A stretch of 64,000 nt of DNA. It comes from CBCXTT01 sp965178295 (lineage in GTDB: Bacteria > Pseudomonadota > Alphaproteobacteria > UBA7879). This document shows, piece after piece, positions 13,676 to 22,379 of the stretch (position 1 is its first letter; every line of letters starts with the position of its first letter). The DNA lies in the NCBI GenBank assembly GCA_965178295.1, contig CBCXTT010000003.1:242392-306391 (forward strand). Reading direction: 5' to 3'. A program made the translations under genes and the position numbers. The notes under the pieces are model-generated. The model was not told the DNA's origin. It did no database searches and saw only the letters and a list, made by a program, of their open reading frames with translations.

Positions 13676-14103
13676 TATTCGACCACCTTAATACCCATGG
13701 ATCGCGCCGATCCTTTAATCATTCGACTCGCTGCCCCAATATCTGCTGCATTCAAATCTACCATTTTTTGCTCAGCAATTTCTTTCACTTTTGCCATTGT
13801 AACCTGTCCTGATTGATCACGGCCTGGAGCACTAGAACCTTTGCTCAACTTTGCTGCCTGCTTTAAAAAATAACTTGCCGGTGGCTTTTTAATTTCAAGA
13901 GCAAAACTTCGATCACCATAACATGTGATAACAGTTGGCAAAGGAACGCCTGGCGTTTGATCGCTTGTTTTTGCATTAAAGGCCTTACAAAATTCCATAA
14001 TATTTATGCCACGCTGTCCAAGAGCTGGCCCAATTGGCGGAGACGGATTTGCCTTACCCGCTGGGATAATAAGATTGATGTATCCATCTATTTTTTTCGC
14101 CAT
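13675..14103 (-). CDS. rplK: 50S ribosomal protein L11
   Basis: Protein of the GTPase-associated centre, needed for stringent-response sensing by RelA and for factor turnover; 142 residues, standard length. The N-terminal domain has LIIPAGKANPSPPIGPALGQRGINIMEFCKAFN with the proline-rich thiostrepton-site loop (split here as IPAGKANPSPPIGPALGQ). The C-terminal rRNA-binding domain ends in AADIGAASRMIKGSARSMGI. It follows nusG by 77 bases and overlaps rplA by one base. Part of secE-nusG-rplK-rplA-rplJ-rplL-rpoB-rpoC. Confidence 0.99.
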   Translation of the reverse strand: MAKKIDGYINLIIPAGKANPSPPIGPALGQRGINIMEFCKAFNAKTSDQTPGVPLPTVITCYGDRSFALEIKKPPASYFLKQAAKLSKGSSAPGRDQSGQVTMAKVKEIAEQKMVDLNAADIGAASRMIKGSARSMGIKVVE

Positions 14104-14180
14104 TTTTGTCCTCTATCTAACTTTAGGTTAATGGATCGGTGGTACGATTGTGGCATCATCTCCCACATTTTCTAAGCGCA

Positions 14181-14711
14181 CTATAGCTTCTCTACTTGTG
14201 AAAAGTCAAGATCTACAGGCGTGCCGCGTCCAAAAATCATCACAATTACCTTAAGACGCTGCTTTTCCTCATCTATTTCCTCAACAGTACCATTAAAAGA
14301 TGCAAATGGCCCATCGCAAACACGTAGCTGCTCACCAATTTCAAAATGAATCGCACTTGCCGTCGCAACCGATCCTTCCTCCATTTGATGCATCAAACGA
14401 TCCGCTTCCACTTGACTCATAGGTGTCGGACGACCTTGCGCTCCAAGAAACCCTGTCACCTTTGGCATATCTGTTACTAGATGCCAGGTTTCGTCATTCA
14501 TGTGCATTTTTACTAGTACATATCCGGGAAAGAATTTCTTGTCAGCTCTCACTTTTTTTCCACGACGTATTTCGACAACCTCATGGGAAGGAACAATAAG
14601 TTCCTCAAAGGATGCCGACAATCCTTTTTTTTCAATTTTCTCTTGAAGAGATTGCACCACTTTATTTTCTAATCCCGAATACACGTGAACAACATACCAA
14701 CGAAACACCAT
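14181..14711 (-). CDS. nusG: Transcription termination/antitermination protein NusG
   Basis: Processivity factor that binds RNA polymerase through its NGN domain and, through its KOW domain, contacts Rho or ribosomal protein S10; 176 residues. The NGN domain (about 1-115) shows WYVVHVYSGLENKV and FFPGYVLVKM; the KOW motif near residue 127 reads GEQLRVCDGPFASFNGTVEEID. It begins at ATG 14711, 3 bases after the secE stop. secE-nusG is the near-universal pair in front of rplK. Confidence 0.98.
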   Translation of the reverse strand: MVFRWYVVHVYSGLENKVVQSLQEKIEKKGLSASFEELIVPSHEVVEIRRGKKVRADKKFFPGYVLVKMHMNDETWHLVTDMPKVTGFLGAQGRPTPMSQVEADRLMHQMEEGSVATASAIHFEIGEQLRVCDGPFASFNGTVEEIDEEKQRLKVIVMIFGRGTPVDLDFSQVEKL

Positions 14712-14714
14712 TTC

Positions 14715-14906
14715 TTATGATCCCAACCCAAGAATAAAATGAATACAGCGCACTAAAACCTGATCAATAATTAAAAAATAAGTTGCTGCCAACATAACGA
14801 AAACAAAGACCATAACAGTCGTAACAGTTACCTCTTTTCGTGTTGGATAGATTACTTTACTGGCTTCTCTGCGCACTTGGCGCACAAATTCTACAGGACT
14901 AATCAT
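14715..14906 (-). CDS. secE: Preprotein translocase subunit SecE
   Basis: Essential membrane clamp of the SecYEG channel, 63 residues, the short single-helix form usual in alphaproteobacteria. An amphipathic N-terminal helix (FVRQVRREASKVIYPTRKEV, with the conserved W/Y-P-T-R-KE pattern) is followed by one transmembrane segment (TVMVFVFVMLAATYFLIIDQ). It lies between tRNA-Trp and nusG, the standard place. Short, but unambiguous from motif and context. Confidence 0.95.
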   Translation of the reverse strand: MISPVEFVRQVRREASKVIYPTRKEVTVTTVMVFVFVMLAATYFLIIDQVLVRCIHFILGLGS

Positions 14907-14926
14907 TTATAAAACCATACTTTCAT

Positions 14927-15003
14927 TGGCAGGAGTGGAGGGACTCGAACCCCCAACTTTCGGTTTTGGAGACCGACGCTCTACCCAGTTGAGCTACACT
15001 CCT
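14927..15003 (-). tRNA. trnW: tRNA-Trp (CCA)
   Basis: Complete cloverleaf on the minus strand. The acceptor AGGAGTG pairs with CACTCCT, the discriminator is G and the CCA end is encoded; the T arm is GGGGGTTCGAGTCCCTC. The anticodon loop is CTCCAAA with anticodon CCA, reading UGG. It lies between tuf and secE, the conserved tuf-trnW-secE order. Confidence 0.98.
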
Positions 15004-15057
15004 TTGAAAAAATTAAGATTCCCAGTCTGTATACCCTCAGAGATGGGAACTTGCAAG

Positions 15058-16251
15058 CTATTTTATGATCTTCGCGACCACACCAGCTCCAACTGTACGA
15101 CCACCTTCACGTATCGCAAAACGCAAACCGTCATTCATCGCAATGGGAGCAATCAACCTTACCTTCATCGCAATGTTATCTCCTGGCATAACCATCTCAA
15201 CACCGTCCGGCAGTTCAATCGTTCCTGTTACGTCTGTCGTCCGAAAGTAAAATTGCGGACGATAGTTGCTGAAGAATGGTGTATGTCGTCCACCTTCTTC
15301 TTTTTTTAAAATATAGCACTCACATTCAAACTCTGTATGTGGCGTAATGGTCCCTGGCGCCGCTAACACTTGGCCACGTTCAACATCTTCACGCTTTGTT
15401 CCACGCAATAACGCCCCAATGTTGTCGCCTGCTTCACCGCGGTCAAGCAATTTACGAAACATCTCAACACCGGTTACGGTTGTCTTTTCTGTATCTTTTA
15501 TTCCAACAATCTCTACTTCTGAACCAACATTAATCACGCCGCTTTCAATACGACCTGTTACAACTGTACCGCGACCGGAAATTGAAAATACGTCCTCAAT
15601 GGGCATCAAAAATGGCTTGTCTACTTCACGCTCTGGCTGTGGAATATATCGATCCACTGCTTCCATCAACTCTGTAATCGCTTGTGCTCCACTCTTTTCA
15701 GCATCGTTGCCTTCAAGGGCGTTCAAAGCAGACCCATAAATGATGGGAATATCGTCACCTGGAAAGTCATAGCTGGACAGCAACTCACGCACTTCCATTT
15801 CTACCAATTCCAAAATCTCAGGATCATCAACTTGGTCCACCTTATTCAAAAATACTGTGATTGCTGGAACACCAACCTGACGCGCCAACAAAATATGTTC
15901 ACGTGTTTGTGGCATTGGACCATCTGCAGCAGACACAACCAAAATGGCACCATCCATTTGTGCAGCACCTGTAATCATGTTTTTCACATAGTCCGCGTGT
16001 CCTGGGCAATCAACGTGTGCATAGTGACGGTTGTCTGTTTCGTACTCTACGTGTGCAGTTGAAATCGTAATTCCACGTGCGCGCTCTTCTGGAGCCCCAT
16101 CAATATCTCCATATTCTTTAAACTCTGCCCCACCTTTTTCAGATAATACCTTTGTAATCGCTGCTGTCAGGGATGTTTTTCCATGATCTACATGCCCAAT
16201 CGTCCCGATATTACAGTGTGGCTTATTCCTCTCAAATTTTTCCTTTCCCAT
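15058..16251 (-). CDS. tuf: Elongation factor Tu
   Basis: GTPase that delivers aminoacyl-tRNA to the ribosomal A site; 397 residues from the chosen start. The frame is open 20 codons further upstream, but ATG 16251 follows an AGAGGA ribosome-binding site and gives the family start MGKEKFERNKPHCNIGTIGH. G-domain motifs are visible: GHVDHGKT (about 19-26), DCPGHADYVKNM, and NKVDQVDD. The last residues (REGGRTVGAGVVAKIIK) complete domain III. It lies between tRNA-Gly and tRNA-Trp in a tRNA-tuf-secE transcription unit. Whether a second tuf copy exists cannot be seen here. Confidence 0.99.
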   Translation of the reverse strand: MGKEKFERNKPHCNIGTIGHVDHGKTSLTAAITKVLSEKGGAEFKEYGDIDGAPEERARGITISTAHVEYETDNRHYAHVDCPGHADYVKNMITGAAQMDGAILVVSAADGPMPQTREHILLARQVGVPAITVFLNKVDQVDDPEILELVEMEVRELLSSYDFPGDDIPIIYGSALNALEGNDAEKSGAQAITELMEAVDRYIPQPEREVDKPFLMPIEDVFSISGRGTVVTGRIESGVINVGSEVEIVGIKDTEKTTVTGVEMFRKLLDRGEAGDNIGALLRGTKREDVERGQVLAAPGTITPHTEFECECYILKKEEGGRHTPFFSNYRPQFYFRTTDVTGTIELPDGVEMVMPGDNIAMKVRLIAPIAMNDGLRFAIREGGRTVGAGVVAKIIK

Positions 16252-16354
16252 CTTTCCTCTTCTCCTTGCCCTTTCTGTTTTGACTGTCCAAATAGCGTAT
16301 ATGTAAAGCATTTCCTATCATAAGGAAATTCCATCTAAGGTCAATAACTAAAAT

Positions 16355-16428
16355 TGGAGCGGGTGATGGGAATCGAACCCACATAACCAGCTTGGAAGGC
16401 TGGCGCTTTACCACTAAGCTACACCCGC
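16355..16428 (-). tRNA. trnG: tRNA-Gly (TCC)
   Basis: The acceptor GCGGGTG pairs with CACCCGC, the discriminator is T and the CCA end is encoded. The anticodon stem CCAGC/GCTGG encloses a loop with anticodon TCC, reading GGA/GGG. It is 3 bases downstream of tRNA-Tyr and upstream of tuf, so the tRNAs are probably cut from the tuf transcript. Confidence 0.98.
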
Positions 16429-16431
16429 ACG

Positions 16432-16517
16432 TGGTGGAGAGGGTAGGATTTGAACCTACGTACGCATACACGGGCAGATTTACAGTCTGCTGCCTTTAAC
16501 CACTCGGCCACCTCTCC
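16432..16517 (-). tRNA. trnY: tRNA-Tyr (GTA)
   Basis: Class II tRNA with a long variable arm. The acceptor GGAGAGG pairs with CCTCTCC, the discriminator is A and CCA is encoded. The anticodon stem GCAGA/TCTGC has loop CTGTAAA, anticodon GTA. First gene of the tRNA-Tyr, tRNA-Gly, tuf, tRNA-Trp, secE, nusG unit. Confidence 0.98.
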
Positions 16518-16546
16518 AGGTTTGTAGTGATTGACTACAGACTTAG

Positions 16547-16575
16547 GGGATACGGAATTCTCAGCAACCTGTCAA
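16547..16575 (-). promoter_or_regulatory. Promoter of the tRNA-Tyr/tRNA-Gly/tuf unit
   Basis: Minus-strand TTGACA (16570-16575, perfect -35), a 17-base spacer, then TATCCC (16547-16552), giving a start near 16540, about 22 bases before tRNA-Tyr. The weak, GC-ended -10 box is common in tRNA promoters under growth-rate control. Position and perfect -35 make it convincing. Confidence 0.6.
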
Positions 16576-16724
16576 CCAAAACTTCCAGAAACTTTACTAA
16601 AAAAACACCATCAGAACCAATAATACACGACAAGAGATTGCATTGAAAAATGCTTGCGTTGCCAAAAAAGAGTGTATAGTATTTCTTTGAACTTACAAAA
16701 ATAATACTTAAAGAGGTTTAGTGT

Positions 16725-17090
16725 ATGGCGCGCGTTACTGTTGAAGATTGTGTTGAAAAAATTCCAAATCGTTTTGAGCTTGTTTTGTGCGCAGCGCAGC
16801 GTGTAAAAGAAATTATGTCGGGTGCGCCTCTCACTATCCCGCAAGATAATGATAAGCGTCCTGTAACCGCCTTGCGTGAAATTGCAGACGGTACGGTTAA
16901 CAAAGAAACTTTAACTGAGTCCCTTGTGAAAGAACATCAAAACTATATTAAGCTGGATGATATAGAAGAAGAGGTGTTGCAATCCCTCGCCTCAGAGCAG
17001 GACTGGTTGTCACAGGCTACGAGTGCTGCAATGGGTGAAGAAATTTTAGAAGATGGGCTGACCATAGAAGATCTAGAGAAAGCAGAGTAA
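16725..17090 (+). CDS. rpoZ: DNA-directed RNA polymerase omega subunit
   Basis: Small subunit that chaperones beta' and, in some bacteria, helps form a ppGpp site; 121 residues. The N-terminal MARVTVEDCVEKIPNRFELV, followed by LCAAQRVKEI and the basic/Ala stretch DKRPVTALREIA, is the alphaproteobacterial omega signature. The start ATG follows an AGAGG box. A weak promoter candidate (TTGCGT, 15 bases, TATAGT) lies about 50 bases upstream. The acidic C-terminus (EEILEDGLTIEDLEKAE) is longer than in E. coli. In many alphaproteobacteria rpoZ precedes relA/spoT; here it stands alone and ends at a strong terminator. Confidence 0.96.
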   Translation: MARVTVEDCVEKIPNRFELVLCAAQRVKEIMSGAPLTIPQDNDKRPVTALREIADGTVNKETLTESLVKEHQNYIKLDDIEEEVLQSLASEQDWLSQATSAAMGEEILEDGLTIEDLEKAE

Positions 17091-17134
17091 GAAGGAAGCA
17101 CTATCTTCCAAATTGATAAGCGTCCTAATTACGC

Positions 17135-17162
17135 AAAGAGCCCCCACTGGGGGCTCTTTTTT
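17135..17162 (+). terminator. Rho-independent terminator, shared by rpoZ and the convergent gene
   Basis: Perfect 11-pair stem AAAGAGCCCCC/GGGGGCTCTTT with an ACT loop, continuing into six T on the plus strand, 45 bases after the rpoZ stop. On the minus strand it also ends in T, so it can stop transcripts from the convergent gene at 17211-17978. Confidence 0.92.
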
Positions 17163-17210
17163 AGTATGTACACAAAATTGTACATGCAAAATCCTGTTAT
17201 GTTTCAATAG

Positions 17211-17978
17211 TTAGGCGGCGCTCCACACTATATTGATCTCTTTTGACCAGTCTTCCATTTTCGCGGAAAGCGCATCATGAGAAATACTATAGACATGTCT
17301 GCTCTTATCGGTCAACTCGCTGGTCTTCTGAAAACCCTGGCGCTTTGCAAATTCAATAGAGTGGTCAGTGGCTGGATTAATCGGCGCATAAACTTTTTTG
17401 TATCTCCCCTGCAGGCCTTGCTCACCCAAATGAGATAAGACATAGGAACGAAAAATAACATCAGACAATTTAGCTCGAGAATCAATACGGTAACCCCAGA
17501 ATGGTTCATCCATAAAATAACATACCTCAATCAATCCTTGGTCTTCAACAGCCTTGGGCTTTTCATCACCACAATCTAAATAACGATGGCCTCCAACAAA
17601 TCCACAAGGCTTATCCTCTAAAAAAAATACCCACCAACTCAGCAGGTTTTCTTTCCCTCGGGCCTCATAACGCTCCAAGCGTTTTTTAATGTGCGCCACA
17701 ACGCCTTCGTCCTCTAGGACCACAGGCCCATCTTCCCAAAATTTTGCCCCTTTTTTGTGGGCAAATAATCCGGCAATAAAATCTATATCTTTTTCTGCGT
17801 TCACTGGTCTTCCAGTAATTATTGGCGTTTTCTCGCTTAACTCGCTTCCTTCTTCCACATGCATCACGCATTTGTTACCCGGCAATTGGTAGCGAAATCC
17901 GTCATATTTCTCATGTTCCCAGGGGTTTGCCTGTGCAAAAACAGCAATACACCATAATAACATACAATATTTTTTCAT
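17211..17978 (-). CDS. Exported GNAT-like acetyltransferase family protein
   Basis: A 255-residue protein with a clear signal peptide: MKKYCMLLWCIAVFAQA, a hydrophobic core with A-Q-A before a likely cut at residue 17. The mature part resembles GNAT-fold N-acetyltransferases: a central LLSWWVFFLEDKPCGFVGGHRYLD strand pair (split here), a pantetheine-loop-like PFWGYRIDSRAKLSDVI region near residues 160-175, and the late NPATDHSIEFAKRQGFQKT motif with the Asn/Ser...GF pattern. GNAT enzymes need acetyl-CoA, which is absent from the periplasm, so export suggests delivery to a host cell or an altered function. The ATG at 17978 has an AAGGA box. A promoter candidate lies just upstream. Substrate unknown; the fold call is from motif likeness only. 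Confidence 0.6.
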   Translation of the reverse strand: MKKYCMLLWCIAVFAQANPWEHEKYDGFRYQLPGNKCVMHVEEGSELSEKTPIITGRPVNAEKDIDFIAGLFAHKKGAKFWEDGPVVLEDEGVVAHIKKRLERYEARGKENLLSWWVFFLEDKPCGFVGGHRYLDCGDEKPKAVEDQGLIEVCYFMDEPFWGYRIDSRAKLSDVIFRSYVLSHLGEQGLQGRYKKVYAPINPATDHSIEFAKRQGFQKTSELTDKSRHVYSISHDALSAKMEDWSKEINIVWSAA

Positions 17979-18012
17979 CTACATATCCTTTTATATTTTT
18001 AAAAGAGCCCCT

Positions 18013-18041
18013 ACTGTACATGTTATAGTTCTTCTAATCAA
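18013..18041 (-). promoter_or_regulatory. Promoter candidate for the exported GNAT-like gene
   Basis: Minus-strand TTGATT (18036-18041), 17-base spacer, TACAGT (18013-18018), start near 18006, about 28 bases before the ATG. Each box matches consensus at four of six positions; the spacing is ideal. Confidence 0.35.
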
Positions 18042-18517
18042 TACATTGCCTTAAATATGATGAGGAAAAAATTAAGGGATGATGCGATTATTACGCGTAT
18101 TGAGTTTGTTGCATTGATAATCCCCGCTTAAAAACAGTTACTTTTACACATATATTGTATAGCGCTGTTCTGAGGCAACACATTCTCAATATGATGCGTT
18201 ATATGACGCATTCTGTACGTCGAAAAAACGAAACGTGTATTAACATACGCCCTGTGTGAGCCCTCTCTACTCAATCCCAGAATTTGCAATCAATCCTATG
18301 ACTCTTGCTGCACATTCAAGTGAACATTATTTCACAACGCCATACAAAGCGTCAGAAGAAGAAAGACATGGTACACAGTCGGTCTCACCACCCCCCCAAG
18401 TTCCAACTCACATGCCAAGAACATTGCGCGCTCTCCAATACACCGGGTTCCCGAGTCATGCCCTGATGGTGCAGGGATAAAGGAAAATGACGAAGAAGAC
18501 ACGTAGTCAAGGCCCAC
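18042..18517. other. Gene-free spacer before sucD
   Basis: No credible coding frame on either strand; the short frames here lack ribosome-binding sites and protein-like composition. One palindromic element, ATGCGT-TATATG-ACGCAT (18194-18211), could be a protein-binding site. No terminator for sucD was recognised. Confidence 0.5.
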
Positions 18518-19396
18518 CTACGCGCCTTGCAATGCTTCTACGACTGCCGACCCAATGAGCGCAGGCGATAAGGCAACAGTAATGCCCGCTGCACACATAG
18601 CATCAATTTTATCCGCAGCTTTTCCACATCCACCGCTTACCATAGCTCCCGCATGCCCCATCCGACGACCAGAAGGCGCCGTCACTCCAGCAACAAAACC
18701 TGCAATGGGTTTTGTTGTTTTTTGCGCCTTAAGAAAAGTAGCGGCCTCTTGTTCAGCGATTCCGCCAATTTCCCCAATCATCATAACAGCGTCTGTGTCA
18801 GAATCGTCTAGAAACAGTTCTAGGCAATCCACGAACCCCATGCCATGAACAGGATCACCGCCAATGCCGATACATGTAGATTGTCCAAGCCCTAAAGCTG
18901 TTGTCTGCGCAACTGCCTCATAAGTCAATGTCCCAGATCTGGAAATAATACCAATGCGCCCAAGTGTATGTATGTGCCCTGGCATAGTGCCAATCTTGCA
19001 CTGTCCTGGTGTAATAATGCCTGGGCAATTCGGACCAATCAGCCGACTTTTGGAGTAACGCAAAGCAGCCTTAACTTTGACCATATCTAACACAGGAATA
19101 CCTTCTGTAATACAGACAATTAAAGGAATCTCTGCTGAGATTGCTTCTAAAATTGACTCTGCAGAAAAAGCTGCAGGCACATAAATCATTGTTGCATTCG
19201 CCTTTGTCATGGCAACGGCTTCATACACATCATCAAATACAGGAAGTCCTAAGTGGGTTGTTCCACCCTTCCCGGGTGTCACTCCCCCCACTAAATTTGT
19301 GCCATAAGCCAGGGCTTCCTCTGAATGAAGCGTGCCATGCTTTCCTGTAAAACCCTGGCAAATAAGGCGCGTACTTTGATCAACTAATATCGACAT
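18518..19396 (-). CDS. sucD: Succinyl-CoA synthetase alpha subunit
   Basis: Binds CoA and carries the phosphohistidine in succinyl-CoA + ADP(GDP) + Pi = succinate + CoA + ATP(GTP), the substrate-level step of the TCA cycle; 292 residues. It has the N-terminal CoA fold (LICQGFTGKHGTLHSEEALAYG, split here), GPNCPGIITPGQCKIG, GIISRSGTLTYEA, and the active-site His in RRMGHAGAMVSGG. The open frame begins earlier, but ATG 19396 has an AAGGA box 8 bases upstream and gives the family start MSILVDQSTRLICQG. It overlaps the end of sucC by 17 bases. sucAB does not follow, unlike in many alphaproteobacteria. Confidence 0.98.
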   Translation of the reverse strand: MSILVDQSTRLICQGFTGKHGTLHSEEALAYGTNLVGGVTPGKGGTTHLGLPVFDDVYEAVAMTKANATMIYVPAAFSAESILEAISAEIPLIVCITEGIPVLDMVKVKAALRYSKSRLIGPNCPGIITPGQCKIGTMPGHIHTLGRIGIISRSGTLTYEAVAQTTALGLGQSTCIGIGGDPVHGMGFVDCLELFLDDSDTDAVMMIGEIGGIAEQEAATFLKAQKTTKPIAGFVAGVTAPSGRRMGHAGAMVSGGCGKAADKIDAMCAAGITVALSPALIGSAVVEALQGA

Positions 19397-20567
19397 TATT
19401 TTTTTCCTTCGTGACCGCATAAACAATTTTTTCAGCCGCTGCCCCTAAATCATTGGCCATGACAATAGGAACGCCTGAATTTTCTAACAATTGTTTCCCC
19501 TTATGCGCCTTTGCACCTTCTAGGCGTACAACTAATGGCACGTCGATCCCTAGCTCTTGTATAGCAGCAATGATACCGTTTGCAACTATATCACAGTGTA
19601 TAATTCCCCCAAAGATATTAACCAACACACCCTCTACATTATCGTCCGAGAGAATGATTTTAAAGGCCTCGGTCACATGCGCTTTTGTCGCTCCACCACC
19701 AACGTCTAAGAAATTTGCAGGTGTGCCTCCAGAAAGTTGGATAATGTCCATTGTAGCCATTGCAAGTCCCGCGCCATTCACCATACATCCAATATTGCCA
19801 TCAAGCTTGATATAGTGCAGATTCAATTGACGTGCCTTGACCTCCGTTGGGTCTTCCTCATCACAATCTCTCAACGATACAATATTCTCATGGCGAAAAA
19901 GCGCATTGTCATCAAACTCAAACTTGGCATCTAAAGGATACATACGCCCCTCCCCTGTGACGACAAGCGGGTTAATTTCCAGCATGCTTGCATCACTATC
20001 TACAAAAAATGTATAGAGTATTCTCAGAAGAGTCATAAATTCTTTCTGCGCTTCATTCTGAAGATCCAACATTTTAGATATTCGGCGCACTTGAAATTCA
20101 CACAATCCCATAAGCGGATCTATAAAAAATGAAAAAATCTTCTCAGGAGTTTGCGACACAACCTCTTCAATATTGACACCACCTTCTGTCGACGCCACAA
20201 TTGCAATTTGATCCGCGCTACGATCCACCAAAAAACTCAAATATAACTCTCGATCAATCTGACAACCAGATTCAATATAAACAAAGCGCACTAGTTGACC
20301 ATCTGGTCCCGTTTGCGGTGTCACAAGCGTCATTCCAATTATATCACGCGCATATTGACGTACTTCTTCAGGCGACCTTGCAAGCTTGACGCCACCTCCC
20401 TTGGATCGACCGCCCGCATGAATTTGTGCTTTTACAACCCACAACTTTGTCTGTATATTTTTTGCAATCTCAAAAGCTTGCTCGGGATCGTAGGCAACAG
20501 CGCCTTCCAGAATAGGCGCGCCACATTCGGCTAAAAGCTTCTTTGCTTGATACTCATGTATGTTCAT
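19380..20567 (-). CDS. sucC: Succinyl-CoA synthetase beta subunit (ADP-forming)
   Basis: Nucleotide- and succinate-binding partner of SucD; 395 residues from the chosen start. The longest frame runs 48 codons further into mdh, but MNIHEYQAKKLLAECGAPI at ATG 20567 is the conserved family start. ATP-grasp features are visible: VVKAQIHAGGRSKGGGVKLA, LEINPLVVTGEGRMYPLDAK, and GCMVNGAGLAMATMDIIQ with NIFGGIIHCDIVANG near the C-terminal, CoA-ligase domain. It starts 16 bases after the mdh stop and overlaps sucD. The ribosome-binding site is weak (GGTAAC), so coupling to mdh translation is likely. Confidence 0.98.
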   Translation of the reverse strand: MNIHEYQAKKLLAECGAPILEGAVAYDPEQAFEIAKNIQTKLWVVKAQIHAGGRSKGGGVKLARSPEEVRQYARDIIGMTLVTPQTGPDGQLVRFVYIESGCQIDRELYLSFLVDRSADQIAIVASTEGGVNIEEVVSQTPEKIFSFFIDPLMGLCEFQVRRISKMLDLQNEAQKEFMTLLRILYTFFVDSDASMLEINPLVVTGEGRMYPLDAKFEFDDNALFRHENIVSLRDCDEEDPTEVKARQLNLHYIKLDGNIGCMVNGAGLAMATMDIIQLSGGTPANFLDVGGGATKAHVTEAFKIILSDDNVEGVLVNIFGGIIHCDIVANGIIAAIQELGIDVPLVVRLEGAKAHKGKQLLENSGVPIVMANDLGAAAEKIVYAVTKEKNNVDIS

Positions 20568-20583
20568 ATGCTTGTTACCACTG

Positions 20584-21537
20584 TCATGATTTCCAAATGC
20601 ATTTAATTTTATTAACCAATGTTTTAACAGATTCGACAGATGCGTCAAAAGCCCTTTTTTCCACAGAGTTGAGCGGCAACTCAACCACACGTTCAACGCC
20701 TCTAGAGCCAATCACAACCGGCACACCGACATAAATACCATCCACATCATACTCTCCATTTAAATAGGCAGCGCATGTCAAAATGCGCTTTTGATCCCCC
20801 AAGTAGGCTTGGGCCATTTGCATTGCTGAAGAGGCTGGGGCGTAAAAAGCTGACCCTTTTTTAAGATGCGTCACAATCTCTCCGCCACCCTTACGCGTCC
20901 TCTCAACGATCTCATCTAAACGCTTTTGTGACAGCCACCCTATTTCAACCAAAGTTGTCAACGGCACACCACCAACAAAAGAAAAATCAAGCAGTGGTAC
21001 CATTGTATCTCCATGCCCGCCAAGAACCATGGCCGACACATCTTCAACAGAAACATTAAGGGCTTCAGCTAAGAAAAAACGAAATCGCGCACTATCCAAT
21101 ACGCCTGCCATACCAACAACTTTTTCATATGGTAACCCAGATACCTCGCGCACAAGCCACGCCATCGCATCCAAAGGATTTGTGACCATCACGACAAATG
21201 CATCAGGACACTGATGCCGTATTGCTTCACCGATACTAGTGATCGTTCCAGTATTCTTTTTCAATAGATCGTCGCGGCTCATTCCAGGCGTGCGGGCAAC
21301 GCCTGCCGTTACAATCACAACATCACTGTTTTTCAGTGCTGTCATATCGTTATGACCTACAAGCCTTGTGTTAAATCCTTCAACCGACCCCGCCTGGCAT
21401 AAATCCAGTGCCTTGCCTTGAGGTATTCCTTCTGTAATATCGATTAGATGCACCTCTCCCATATCTTTCATGGCCGCTAAAAATGCTAACGTTCCACCAA
21501 TATTTCCTGCACCAACAAGTGCAATTTTTTTGCTCAT
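20584..21537 (-). CDS. mdh: Malate dehydrogenase
   Basis: NAD-dependent oxidation of malate to oxaloacetate in the TCA cycle; 317 residues. It is of the LDH-like MDH type common in alphaproteobacteria: Rossmann motif GAGNIGGTLAFLAA, VTAGVARTPGMSRDDLL with the malate-specific Arg loop, VTNPLDAMAW, and the catalytic His in GGHGDTMVPL. The start is ATG 21537 (MSKKIALVGAGN). A GTG nine bases upstream with an AAGGG box is an alternative that would add three residues. First gene of mdh-sucC-sucD, divergent from ftsE across a 116-base spacer. Confidence 0.96.
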   Translation of the reverse strand: MSKKIALVGAGNIGGTLAFLAAMKDMGEVHLIDITEGIPQGKALDLCQAGSVEGFNTRLVGHNDMTALKNSDVVIVTAGVARTPGMSRDDLLKKNTGTITSIGEAIRHQCPDAFVVMVTNPLDAMAWLVREVSGLPYEKVVGMAGVLDSARFRFFLAEALNVSVEDVSAMVLGGHGDTMVPLLDFSFVGGVPLTTLVEIGWLSQKRLDEIVERTRKGGGEIVTHLKKGSAFYAPASSAMQMAQAYLGDQKRILTCAAYLNGEYDVDGIYVGVPVVIGSRGVERVVELPLNSVEKRAFDASVESVKTLVNKIKCIWKS

Positions 21538-21653
21538 CTCTTTCACGATTCCCTTATGCATCATGTGTTACTACAAAGAAACCATTTCGCTACGCTATTG
21601 TCTAGCCAACAATGTTTTTTTTACGTATAGTTTTACCCATCAGGAGTACCTTA

Positions 21654-22379
21654 ATGACAATCCAATACGAAAATCTTGTTGAGTTAAAAAAAGTTGGACT
21701 ACAATTTGGCAACAGCGCCCCACTATTTTCGGGACTAGATCTTAAAATTTCCCCGCGCTCTTTTCAGTTCTTGACAGGCGTCAGTGGCTCTGGAAAGTCA
21801 ACATTGCTTAAAATGATGTATTTAGATCAGATGCAAAACCAAGGAGAGGTCACGATCTTTGGGCAAAATATCCGCCGACTTAATGATAACAAAGCAGCAT
21901 TATTCCGGCGAAAAATTGGGGTGGTTTTTCAAGATTTTCGTCTCATTCAACACATGACGGCTGTGGAAAATGTGGCACTCCCTCTTAAAGTGGATGGTGT
22001 AGACGCCAAAAAACGCACCGCTGAAGCTAAAGAACTTTTGGACTGGGTAGGTCTCCAAGCACAAATTAACTCACGGCCTCCACAAATGTCAGGAGGACAA
22101 CAACAGCGTGTGGCCATTGCGCGCGCAATCATTAATCGCCCCCATTTACTGCTGGCAGACGAGCCCACAGGAAATGTGGATGACACGGTTGCTATGCGCC
22201 TTATTTACCTATTTGAAAAACTCCACAAATCAGGCACATCTATCGTTATTGCAACACACAACCGTGTTCTGGCACGTTCTTTTAATCATCCACTGCTAGC
22301 AATTCACAATGGCGGCATATGCCATGCAGAAAAAATGCCTTCTACACACCCAAATAAGGCCGGGAGTAGTTATGTTTAA
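21654..22379 (+). CDS. ftsE: Cell-division ATP-binding protein FtsE
   Basis: ATPase of the FtsEX complex at the division septum, which in other bacteria regulates periplasmic peptidoglycan hydrolases; 241 residues. ABC motifs are clear: Walker A GVSGSGKST (about 43-51), Q-loop VVFQDFRLIQH, signature MSGGQQQRVAIARAI, Walker B LLLADEPTGNVDD, and switch His in VIATHNR. The chosen ATG 21654 has an AGGAG box 8 bases upstream, while the longer frame does not. Its stop overlaps the ftsX start by 8 bases. Confidence 0.96.
   Translation: MTIQYENLVELKKVGLQFGNSAPLFSGLDLKISPRSFQFLTGVSGSGKSTLLKMMYLDQMQNQGEVTIFGQNIRRLNDNKAALFRRKIGVVFQDFRLIQHMTAVENVALPLKVDGVDAKKRTAEAKELLDWVGLQAQINSRPPQMSGGQQQRVAIARAIINRPHLLLADEPTGNVDDTVAMRLIYLFEKLHKSGTSIVIATHNRVLARSFNHPLLAIHNGGICHAEKMPSTHPNKAGSSYV

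Noticed and set aside
18256..18480. 74-codon frame upstream of sucD
   Set aside because: No start signal or motif; overlapped by an equally meaningless minus-strand frame.
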